Shown: positions 1 through 5,498 of the stretch, in pieces
How positions within the stretch are numbered: the stretch's first letter is position 1
How the letters are laid out: the number at the start of each line of letters is the position of its first letter
NCBI GenBank assembly: GCA_016198605.1
Contig: JACQIG010000033.1
Coordinates: 1 to 5,498, forward strand
DNA length: 5,498 nt
Source of the DNA: Candidatus Aenigmatarchaeota archaeon
GTDB taxonomy: Archaea; Aenigmatarchaeota; Aenigmatarchaeia; QMZP01
Direction: 5' to 3'
Notes under the pieces: generated by a model
What the model saw: the letters and a program-made list of their open reading frames with translations, nothing else
The model's database searches: none
Told to the model about the DNA's origin: nothing
Position numbers and translations under genes: made by a program

Positions 1-385
1 CTTCTCCATAGGCGGCAATGATTCTGCATACTTCAAGAGCAAAAAAGATACTTGTGTGCAAGCTGACAAATATGGGAAAAACCTTGAGAAGCTCATCCAC
101 ACGGCCAGGGAATTTTCTGATAAAATAGTGTTCCTTGAAATAATACCAGTGGATGAGACAAGGACAACTCCATTACCATGGCATACGGATGCATACTGTT
201 ATAATGAAAACATCAACAAATTCAATTCAATAATCAGAAAAGTCTGCGATGAGAACAGCATTCCTGTGATAAGGCAGTTTGATGCCTGGATGAAAACTGA
301 TTACAAGAGGCTGCTGGATGACGGCGTGCACCCCAACACGAAAGGCCATGAAATGATTTACGAAAGCGTGAAGGATTTCCTGTAG
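1..385 (+). CDS. SGNH/GDSL-family hydrolase, C-terminal part (5' truncated by window)
   Basis: The frame is open from the window edge (first full codon at base 2), so the start codon and the N-terminal nucleophile block (GDS-type serine) lie upstream. Two hallmarks of the SGNH hydrolase fold are visible. One is a block III G-x-N-D motif in SIGGND (codons at about 11-22), whose Asn helps form the oxyanion hole. The other is a block V D-x-x-H motif in DDGVHPN (Asp codon 320-322, His codon 329-331), which would supply the catalytic Asp and His. The family hydrolyses ester or thioester bonds on lipids, carbohydrates or acyl carriers; the substrate cannot be read from this fragment. An internal GTG at 56 could be mistaken for a start, but it would cut off the GGND motif, so I reject it. 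The gene ends with TAG, 12 bases from the 3' end of the convergent aRF1 gene. Its base composition is distinctly more AT-rich than the rest, with A/T-ending codons, suggesting a different history. Confidence 0.8.
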   Translation, partial: FSIGGNDSAYFKSKKDTCVQADKYGKNLEKLIHTAREFSDKIVFLEIIPVDETRTTPLPWHTDAYCYNENINKFNSIIRKVCDENSIPVIRQFDAWMKTDYKRLLDDGVHPNTKGHEMIYESVKDFL

Positions 386-397
386 AAGAACAGGTGG

Positions 398-1612
398 CTA
401 TAGCTGCTGCGTCTTGTACCTCAGCATTCCGGCAAGCCCGCCCAGCTCCTTCAGCTGCTCCCCCCTGGGGGTGTGCACGGATATAAGCTCCACTGCAGTC
501 CCGAAGTCCTTTGCCATCCTTATTATCTCGTCCCTTATCAGCCTTTCCTCCTTCAGGGCCATCGTGCTCCCGCACTTGTCGCACTTGTGCTCCACAAGCT
601 TCCCCTTCTGTATTATCTTGTCCTCCTCATGGCCGCACTGGCAGGCAAACCTGGCCTTGACATAATCAAACTTCTCTGACACGAGTATCATCTCAAGGCT
701 GCCCGCGGTCAGCGCGTGCAGGACCTCGTTTACGCCATAGATGGCGCGGCCCGTGTCCTTCGCGAACTCCTCAAAGAACCTGTCAAGTATCTTCTTCTCG
801 CGCATCACCGCGGCCTCGGCCAGCAGGTCCTCTGCCCTGTCCACCATCTCCTTCAGCCCGTATTCACCCGTGTAAGAGGTATTCACGATGCCTATCAGCT
901 TCTTCTTCAGCATGTAATGCATGAATTCGCCCTCGGCGAACTCCTCTTTTATGGGGCCTGGCCCGCCTATGATCACCCCCACCATGTCCTTCTGCTCGCT
1001 GAACAGCTGCGTTGCCGTATCGCCGACCTTTTTCAGGAAATCGTTAAGGAGGCCCTCGCGGATTCGCGCATAGCGTGCCTGGCTCCAGCCCCCTTTCTTC
1101 GTCTTCCCTGGCACTATTGAATCCATGTATTTCAGCATTTCTACCCTCTTGCCCAGCAGGAGCCCTATGGCCGCGTCAGATTTGTCCACAAGGATCAACC
1201 CATAAATTTCCTTCTCCCTTGTCATCTCCTTCAATGGATCCATTATGAACATCTGGTCGCACCTGTAGAGCCTCGTCTTCACTGGTTCCGGGGGCTCCAC
1301 AGCCCACAGCTCTATGTCGGCCCCGCCCTCATGCTCTGACACGTTTCCGCAGAATATCGCCAGCCCATTGGGCGGCGTCTCCTTGTAGAAGCGCAACTCC
1401 TGCAGTACCTTGTCCAGCGCCGCCATCACGTTCTTCCTCACGGCCTTGCTCTTGATGTTCTGCGCCGTTGACTGCTCTGACCTGATCTGCTCCACTACCT
1501 TGGCTATGTTGACACCTGAGGGTATGTACACAGTCACAAGCTCGGTATGCCTGCCCCTGATCTTCTCCAGCTCCCCAATGAGCTCCTGTATGTCCTTTGT
1601 GTCCTGGACCAT
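398..1612 (-). CDS. prf1: Archaeal peptide chain release factor aRF1 with GGQ replaced by GGW
   Basis: This 404-residue protein has the normal aRF1 length and three-domain order. Aligned from memory against human eRF1 it is collinear from the N-domain to the final GGLAGMLRY segment. Domain 1 has TAQNIKS (NIKS at residues 52-55) and YxCxxxF (Tyr116, Cys118, Phe122), the motifs that read stop codons in the ribosomal A site. Domain 2 should carry the universal GGQ that triggers peptidyl-tRNA hydrolysis. Instead residues 174-178 read Gly-Gly-Trp-Ser-Gln, in a segment otherwise typical of the family (GKTKKGG before, ARYARIREG after), with no gap needed. Domain 3 has a zinc ribbon, Cys324-x-Cys326 and Cys344-xx-Cys347, as is usual in archaea. 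The ATG at 1612 gives a standard N-terminus and has only a weak AGGG upstream; a leaderless transcript is likely. The gene ends in TAG and diverges from the KaiC-like gene. It may be the cell's main release factor or a paralogue; the intact decoding motifs favour a true termination role. Confidence 0.93.
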   Translation of the reverse strand: MVQDTKDIQELIGELEKIRGRHTELVTVYIPSGVNIAKVVEQIRSEQSTAQNIKSKAVRKNVMAALDKVLQELRFYKETPPNGLAIFCGNVSEHEGGADIELWAVEPPEPVKTRLYRCDQMFIMDPLKEMTREKEIYGLILVDKSDAAIGLLLGKRVEMLKYMDSIVPGKTKKGGWSQARYARIREGLLNDFLKKVGDTATQLFSEQKDMVGVIIGGPGPIKEEFAEGEFMHYMLKKKLIGIVNTSYTGEYGLKEMVDRAEDLLAEAAVMREKKILDRFFEEFAKDTGRAIYGVNEVLHALTAGSLEMILVSEKFDYVKARFACQCGHEEDKIIQKGKLVEHKCDKCGSTMALKEERLIRDEIIRMAKDFGTAVELISVHTPRGEQLKELGGLAGMLRYKTQQL

Positions 1613-1632
1613 AGACCCTTTATATTGGCCTG

Positions 1633-1647
1633 AAATAAATAATAAAA
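1633..1647. promoter_or_regulatory. Shared AT-rich box A-like element for divergent aRF1 and KaiC-like genes
   Basis: The 58-base gap between the two divergent start codons (1612 and 1671) holds one pure A/T tract, AAATAAATAATAAAA. It lies about 21-35 bases upstream of the aRF1 ATG and 24-38 bases upstream of the KaiC-like ATG. That is the distance expected for an archaeal TATA box when transcripts start at or very near the start codon. No convincing Shine-Dalgarno sequence precedes the KaiC-like ATG. A second TATA-like stretch, AATATAAAG on the minus strand (about 1616-1624), is too close to the aRF1 start to serve that start codon. Confidence 0.45.
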
Positions 1648-1670
1648 CGTTTCATGCGGTTGTGGTTCTG

Positions 1671-2363
1671 ATGGAAAGGGTAAAGTCCTGCATACCTGGC
1701 CTGGACGAGCTGACAGGCGGGGGCTTCCCCAGCAACCACCTGATCCTTGTGACTGGCACCAGCGGGACAGGCAAGACGGTCCTCGGCACACAGTTCGCCT
1801 ATTACGGCGTCAAGAAATACAAGGAGAACGGCGTGTACCTCTCCTTTGAGGAGCCCGCCGAGGCGATAAAGGAGAACGCGAGGGGATTCGGCTGGGATTT
1901 CGCCGAGCTGGAAAAGGCCGGCAAGTTCAGGTTCATAAAATACGACCCCTACCACATTGAGGACGTGTTTGACATACTGGAATCCGAGATAAGGAACATA
2001 AAGGCAACCCGGGTGGTCGTGGACTCCATCTCCGCCCTAGGCCTTCACGTCAGGGACGACTCGGAGCTCAGGAGGATGATATTCAACCTTTCCCTCACCC
2101 TCAGGAAGCTCAACTGCACTTCGGTCATAATATCCGAGATAGTCCCCGGAACCCATGGCCTCTCTAGGTACGGCGTTGAGGAGTTCGTCTCTGATGGCGT
2201 TATAGTCCTTTACTACGAGAGGATAGAAACCACATTCGCGAGGACACTGCACGTGTGGAAGATGAGGGGCTCAAAGCATTCAGAGAAGCTGCACCCATAC
2301 AAGATAGACCGCTCCGGCATCACGATCTATCCGGAGGAGGAGGCGTTCATAAAGGAGCGCTAG
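1671..2363 (+). CDS. Single-domain KaiC-family (RecA-fold) ATPase linked to a type IV filament motor
   Basis: This is a 230-residue KaiC-type P-loop protein. It opens with the family's CIPGLDELTGGGFP segment. It then shows Walker A GTSGTGKT (residues 29-36), the paired glutamates of the FEE motif (Glu60, Glu61), a Walker B strand ending in Asp118 (VVVDS), and the late KMRGSKHS motif (about 197-204). All expected catalytic residues are present, so it probably binds and hydrolyses ATP as a hexameric ring. The frame is open far upstream to 1410, but that part is antisense to aRF1; the ATG at 1671 gives the usual KaiC N-terminus and sits correctly behind the AT-rich box. The next gene, 39 bases downstream on the same strand, is the secretion/pilus ATPase. 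By analogy with ArlH (FlaH), a KaiC-like partner of the archaellum motor, it may regulate or help assemble that motor; this is inference. Its canonical Walker A and EE motif argue against ArlH itself. It ends in TAG. Confidence 0.9.
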   Translation: MERVKSCIPGLDELTGGGFPSNHLILVTGTSGTGKTVLGTQFAYYGVKKYKENGVYLSFEEPAEAIKENARGFGWDFAELEKAGKFRFIKYDPYHIEDVFDILESEIRNIKATRVVVDSISALGLHVRDDSELRRMIFNLSLTLRKLNCTSVIISEIVPGTHGLSRYGVEEFVSDGVIVLYYERIETTFARTLHVWKMRGSKHSEKLHPYKIDRSGITIYPEEEAFIKER

Positions 2364-2374
2364 ACTTGAAACCT

Positions 2375-2383
2375 GATATATTT
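2375..2383 (+). promoter_or_regulatory. TATA-like box upstream of the secretion ATPase gene
   Basis: GATATATTT is centred about 24 bases before the ATG at 2403. No Shine-Dalgarno sequence lies between it and the start (the bases before ATG are CAATATTAACC). This arrangement fits an archaeal box A driving a leaderless transcript. The secretion ATPase could thus be transcribed separately from the KaiC-like gene, or partly by readthrough from it. Confidence 0.45.
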
Positions 2384-2390
2384 CTTTTTT
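2381..2390 (+). terminator. T-tract, possible terminator of the KaiC-like gene
   Basis: TTTCTTTTTT lies 18-27 bases after the KaiC-like TAG codon. Archaeal RNA polymerase can terminate on plain T-runs without a hairpin, so this may end part of the upstream transcript. It directly abuts and partly overlaps the TATA-like box for the next gene, so either function alone would also explain it. Confidence 0.35.
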
Positions 2391-2402
2391 ACAATATTAA
2401 CC

Positions 2403-4538
2403 ATGTTCAGCCTTAGGGGGGCGCTGCGCGGGACGGGCAAGCACAAGGAGGCGCCGCGATACCCGATGGTCTTCCTTAAGGAGCCGCAGAAATTCGCCGT
2501 CATACCCACTTTTGAGAACGCGACAAAGATCGACGTAAGATACCCCCTGCTTGAGCCTTTCGTGCATGCCCACATAAAATGGGAGCCGAAGGACAAGAAG
2601 CTTGTCTATTACATACTGGAGCCGAAACTCCAGAAAGGGGACGAGGAAGTCATAAAGAAGCTGGAGGAGGACCTGATAGAGCTGATAGACGTGAAGCTGA
2701 CGCTGATAAAGGAGCGCTACAAGGCAATGGAATACCTGCAGGAGAAGGTGCAGCAGGTGCTCCTTGAGAACGAGATGGCTCTCCCGCAGGAGCAGTATGC
2801 CAGGATAATGTATTACATAATAAGGGACTTCGTCGGCCTGAACGAGATAGAGCCGCTACTCCACGACCCTTACATAGAGGATATAGGGTGCACCGGCCTG
2901 AACACCGCCATTTATATCGTCCACAGGAGGTTCGGCTCGGTGGAGACAAACGTGGTTTACAACGACCCCGATTACCTCTCCAATTTCGTGGTGAAGATAG
3001 CGGAGAGGTGCGGGAGATACATATCCTATGCCACGCCGCTGCTTGACGGCAGCCTGCCGGACGGCTCCAGGGTGCAGGCGTCCCTCGCCAAGGACGTGAC
3101 AACAAAAGGCCCCACATTCTCCATCAGGAAATTCAGGAAGAACCCTTACTCCCCGCTTGACCTAATAAACCTGAACACCGCAAACTTCGGCATGATGGCA
3201 TACCTCTGGCTCCTGATGCAATACAAGACTTCCATACTGATATGCGGCGGGGTGGCTACGGGAAAAACCACGTTCCTGAATTCGCTCAGCATGTTCATAC
3301 AGCCGGAGGAGAAGATAATTTCCATAGAGGATACTAGGGAGATAAACCTGCCCCACGAGAACTGGATACCAGCCGTCTCCAGGGTGGGCTTCGGCGTGCC
3401 CGAGGCAGGAGGGAAGCGCTACGGCGAGATAAGCCTTTTTGACCTGCTGAAGGAGTCATTCAGGCAGAACCCCAATTACGTGATAGTCGGAGAAGTGAGG
3501 GGCAAGGAGGCTTACGTGCTCTTCCAGGGCATGGCTTCAGGCCATGCAAGCATAGGCACCATGCACGCCGGCTCCGTGGACGACGTCGTCAAGAGGCTCG
3601 AGACCCCGCCCATCGAGCTTTCACCGTCCCTGATAGAGTCGCTGGATGTCATAGTAGTCATGACAAATGCAAGGGAGCGGGGCGAATCCTCAAGGAGAGT
3701 CAAGGAGATAGCGGAAATACAGTCCGTGGACAGCAGGACGGGCGTGCCCCACATCAACAAGGTATTCGTGTGGATGCCCTCGGTTGACGATTTCAAGGAG
3801 ACGGTAGGCGAATCAGAAGTGCTGAGGAGGATATCCTTCAGGGAAGGCATAGCATACATGAAGCTCACGGAGGAGGTGCAGAGGAGGAGGCGCATACTGG
3901 AATGGCTCCACAAGCACAACGTGTATTCCTATGACGAGTTCTCAAAGCTGGTCAACCTCTACTACAAGGACCCGGACACTGTGATGCGCTGGATTGAGAA
4001 GGGGCTGCCCCCATATTCCACCAAGTCCCAGGGCTACGTAGACCGCATATGGTCAAAGGCAAAGAGGAAGATAGTCCTTACGGACAGGGCCGCACTGCCG
4101 CAAGAGGAGGAGCCAAAGGAGACGGAGGCCATAAAAGAAAGCGTGCCGCCTAAAGAAGAGCAGCCAATAGACGAGGAGCCGGTGAAATACAGGCCACCCA
4201 AGGAGCCTTCGGCATACGGCATAAGGAAGACCCCCGGCGTGGAGTCGCCCGAGGAGAAGCTGGAGAGCGCCTCATCCAAGCAGGCGGCAAAAGGTAAACG
4301 AAGAAAGCAAACAGCTAAACATGGCAAAACAAGGAAGACGGAGAAGAAACATCTTATGAAATCCCCGGAGAGGCCGTCAGGACAGTCAGGCGAAAGGGCA
4401 GCTCCCCAAGAAGCAGGCAGGGGCAGGGCACTTCTAAAAAGAAAACGGACAACCAAGAGCACGGCCAAGGCCGAAGCGGGCAAGAAAAGGAAGAAGGCAA
4501 GGCCAATGGCGGCATCCAAAGAGGCGAGCACGAGCTGA
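2403..4538 (+). CDS. Type II/IV secretion (pilus/archaellum-type) ATPase, VirB11/CpaF/FlaI family, with charged C-terminal tail
   Basis: This 711-residue protein is the hexameric cytoplasmic ATPase that powers filament assembly or secretion. Residues about 20-260 form the archaeal N-terminal domain (YPLLEPFVHAHIKW near 47-60; NEIEPLLHDPYIEDIGCTG near 147-165). The ATPase core follows: Walker A G-G-V-A-T-G-K-T (282-289), Asp box ISIEDTRE (306-313), Walker B VIVGEVRG (360-367) with Glu364, and His box around ASGHASIGTMHAG (378-390). The conserved fold ends near residue 560. The remaining ~150 residues have no recognisable domain: first an acidic, proline-rich stretch (about 565-600), then Lys/Arg-rich low complexity (about 628-705). 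That tail is not typical of the family. The ATG at 2403 fits the family N-terminus and the upstream TATA-like box. The gene follows the KaiC-like gene and converges on a TadC-type platform gene, its expected partner. It ends in TGA. Whether it serves a pilus, archaellum or secretion system cannot be decided without the pilin genes. Confidence 0.92.
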   Translation: MFSLRGALRGTGKHKEAPRYPMVFLKEPQKFAVIPTFENATKIDVRYPLLEPFVHAHIKWEPKDKKLVYYILEPKLQKGDEEVIKKLEEDLIELIDVKLTLIKERYKAMEYLQEKVQQVLLENEMALPQEQYARIMYYIIRDFVGLNEIEPLLHDPYIEDIGCTGLNTAIYIVHRRFGSVETNVVYNDPDYLSNFVVKIAERCGRYISYATPLLDGSLPDGSRVQASLAKDVTTKGPTFSIRKFRKNPYSPLDLINLNTANFGMMAYLWLLMQYKTSILICGGVATGKTTFLNSLSMFIQPEEKIISIEDTREINLPHENWIPAVSRVGFGVPEAGGKRYGEISLFDLLKESFRQNPNYVIVGEVRGKEAYVLFQGMASGHASIGTMHAGSVDDVVKRLETPPIELSPSLIESLDVIVVMTNARERGESSRRVKEIAEIQSVDSRTGVPHINKVFVWMPSVDDFKETVGESEVLRRISFREGIAYMKLTEEVQRRRRILEWLHKHNVYSYDEFSKLVNLYYKDPDTVMRWIEKGLPPYSTKSQGYVDRIWSKAKRKIVLTDRAALPQEEEPKETEAIKESVPPKEEQPIDEEPVKYRPPKEPSAYGIRKTPGVESPEEKLESASSKQAAKGKRRKQTAKHGKTRKTEKKHLMKSPERPSGQSGERAAPQEAGRGRALLKRKRTTKSTAKAEAGKKRKKARPMAASKEASTS

Positions 4539-4539
4539 A

Positions 4540-4571
4540 GCGGGCCGGCAGCAGAAATGAATAGGGCCCGC
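4540..4571. repeat. Inverted repeat (7-bp GC stem) just after the secretion ATPase stop codon
   Basis: GCGGGCC at 4540-4546 pairs perfectly with GGCCCGC at 4565-4571 across an 18-base loop, starting two bases after the TGA. A second small hairpin, AAGGG/CCCTT (4576-4580 and 4586-4590), and a CTTCTG/CAGAAG pair (4588-4593 and 4610-4615) follow. None is followed by a T-run on either strand, so this is at best a transcript 3'-end structure and not a clear intrinsic terminator. The rest of the 101-base spacer (4539-4639) between the convergent genes shows nothing I recognise. Confidence 0.3.
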
Positions 4572-4639
4572 GTTAAAGGGGGCAACCCTTCTGCACATGA
4601 GGGCAGCCACAGAAGCGCCAGAGAGATGAGCGAAGGTTT

Positions 4640-5498
4640 CTACCCCCCGGGGTAAGTGGACTCAAGGAACGCAATGAAGGCTATGTTGACCACGGGGATG
4701 AAGACGAAGGTCATCAGGAGCAGCATGTCCCTCACGCCTATCCCGCCTATGTCGCCGCCTATTATCCCTATTATCCCGAGTACGGCCAGCAATATCAGGG
4801 GCGCGGCTATCAGCAGGGCAGTGTATATGTCCGCATAAGTGGAAAGGGTCTGCAGGTATTTCTCCCTCTTCAGCCTGTAGTCAAACAGCGCCTTGTCGGA
4901 CATCTGCCTTAGGAACTCAACAAGGTCCCCCCCCTCTGAGATGGTGGTGTGTATCCCGTCAAGCACGTGCTTGAAGCTCTCCGACGGGGCGCGCTGTGAG
5001 GCGTCCTCTATGGCCGCCACGGAGGACATGCCAAATGTCTTTATGTTCCTCACGATCAGCGCGGCCTGGTTTGACAGCTCCCCGTATTCCTTGAAGTTTG
5101 CCAGCAGTTCAAACATGAATTCCGGGGGTATGCCAGATGACACTATTGCGTTCATGTGCGCAAGGGCGAACGGCAGGTTGTTGTCTATTGACTTGCCTAT
5201 CCTGCCGGCCTTCTGTATGGGGTAATAATAAAACGCCATGAACACTATGCATGGGAGGAGCACCGGGGCTAGCAGGACAAGGTAGATGAATGTGGAAGCC
5301 TCGAATGCGAACACCAGCTGCAGGGCAATGGCGGCTGCCAACCCGGCAAAGAATGCAAGGACGGTGGACATCAGTATTATTGACACCCATACCCTCAGGA
5401 GCATGCGCATGTTGGCCTTCTTCATCTTAGGCCTGAGAGGCTCGAAATGCCTGATGCCGCGGTCCGCATAACCGCCGAAAATCCTGACGGCCAGAGTC
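4640..5498 (-). CDS. TadC/FlaJ-type type II secretion system F-domain membrane platform protein (N-terminus cut by window)
   Basis: This is the inner-membrane platform on which a VirB11/FlaI-type ATPase docks in archaeal type IV pilus-like systems. The frame stays open to the window edge. Besides the 261 codons from the ATG at 5425, another 24 upstream codons read like conserved family sequence (FGGYADRGIRHFEPLRPK), so I place the true start beyond 5498. Numbering from that ATG, the order is: two membrane segments (about 16-39 and 46-68); a cytoplasmic helical T2SSF domain (about 84-190) with the archaeal signatures LPFALAHMNAIVSSGIP, YGELS and ISEGGDLVEFL; then two more membrane segments (about 201-223 and 233-254). 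Size and topology match single-domain archaeal TadC proteins, and only a few N-terminal residues should be missing. It stops with TAG, 101 bases from the end of the convergent ATPase gene. In many related loci the platform gene follows the ATPase on the same strand, so this orientation is unusual. Confidence 0.88.
   Translation of the reverse strand, partial: TLAVRIFGGYADRGIRHFEPLRPKMKKANMRMLLRVWVSIILMSTVLAFFAGLAAAIALQLVFAFEASTFIYLVLLAPVLLPCIVFMAFYYYPIQKAGRIGKSIDNNLPFALAHMNAIVSSGIPPEFMFELLANFKEYGELSNQAALIVRNIKTFGMSSVAAIEDASQRAPSESFKHVLDGIHTTISEGGDLVEFLRQMSDKALFDYRLKREKYLQTLSTYADIYTALLIAAPLILLAVLGIIGIIGGDIGGIGVRDMLLLMTFVFIPVVNIAFIAFLESTYPGG

Noticed and set aside
461..471. CCCCC-T-GGGGG near-palindrome
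   Set aside because: It is explained by codons of the conserved TPRG segment in the aRF1 C-terminus and is not placed like a terminator or operator.
716..1120. Plus-strand 134-residue frame inside aRF1
   Set aside because: It is antisense to a fully conserved release-factor gene and resembles no known protein.
1410..1670. Upstream extension of the KaiC-like gene to an ATG at 1410
   Set aside because: It is antisense to the conserved N-domain of aRF1, and the ATG at 1671 gives the normal KaiC-family N-terminus behind a suitable promoter.
4034..4585. Minus-strand hydrophobic 183-residue frame resembling a membrane protein
   Set aside because: It is the complement of the Lys/Glu-rich tail of the secretion ATPase, where AAG/GAG codons read backwards as Leu-type codons; it has no recognisable family features.
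4557..4655. Small 32-residue ORF after the secretion ATPase
   Set aside because: It has no ribosome binding site or promoter signal, is low in complexity and overlaps the TadC 3' end; better treated as chance open frame.
1..5498. CRISPR arrays, tRNA/rRNA genes, insertion sequences
   Set aside because: No regularly spaced repeats, tRNA-like cloverleaf, rRNA motifs, transposase reading frames or terminal inverted repeats were seen on either strand.

Overview
The window looks archaeal. It carries an archaeal/eukaryotic-type class I release factor (aRF1), a single-domain KaiC-family ATPase, a long VirB11/CpaF/FlaI-type secretion ATPase and a TadC/FlaJ-type membrane protein. Isoleucine ATA and arginine AGG codons are abundant. 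The promoters look like short AT-rich TATA-type boxes about 25 bases before start codons that lack Shine-Dalgarno sequences, as in leaderless archaeal transcripts. The gene content would suit a DPANN or euryarchaeal lineage, but the sequence alone does not fix the phylum.

Layout: (1) 1-385 (+), the C-terminal part of an SGNH/GDSL-type hydrolase, clearly more AT-rich (about 39% GC by hand count over the first 300 bases) than the rest (about 55-57% in the stretches I counted). (2) 398-1612 (-), full-length aRF1, convergent with the hydrolase. (3) 1613-1670, a 58-base divergent promoter region. (4) 1671-2363 (+), a KaiC-like RecA-fold ATPase. (5) 2364-2402, a short spacer with a T-tract and a TATA-like box. 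(6) 2403-4538 (+), the secretion/pilus ATPase with an unusual ~150-residue charged C-terminal tail. (7) 4539-4639, a non-coding spacer between convergent genes. (8) 4640-5498 (-), a TadC/FlaJ-type membrane platform protein, cut by the window end just before its N-terminus.

The KaiC-like protein, the secretion ATPase and the membrane platform plausibly form the motor core of an archaeal type IV pilus-like or archaellum-like machine: a hexameric ATPase docking on a TadC-type platform, with a KaiC-family protein in a role like ArlH (FlaH). No pilin, prepilin peptidase or other filament gene is visible, and the platform gene faces the other way from the ATPase.

The most striking observation is in aRF1. 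The stop-codon-recognition motifs (TAQNIKS and YxCxxxF) and the zinc ribbon are intact, but the near-universal catalytic GGQ tripeptide reads GGW, followed by Ser-Gln. This is a direct codon reading (GGG GGC TGG AGC CAG), with the flanking residues aligned and no gap. Four of the five stop codons in the window are TAG, which makes the release-factor variant more intriguing, although the sample is tiny.
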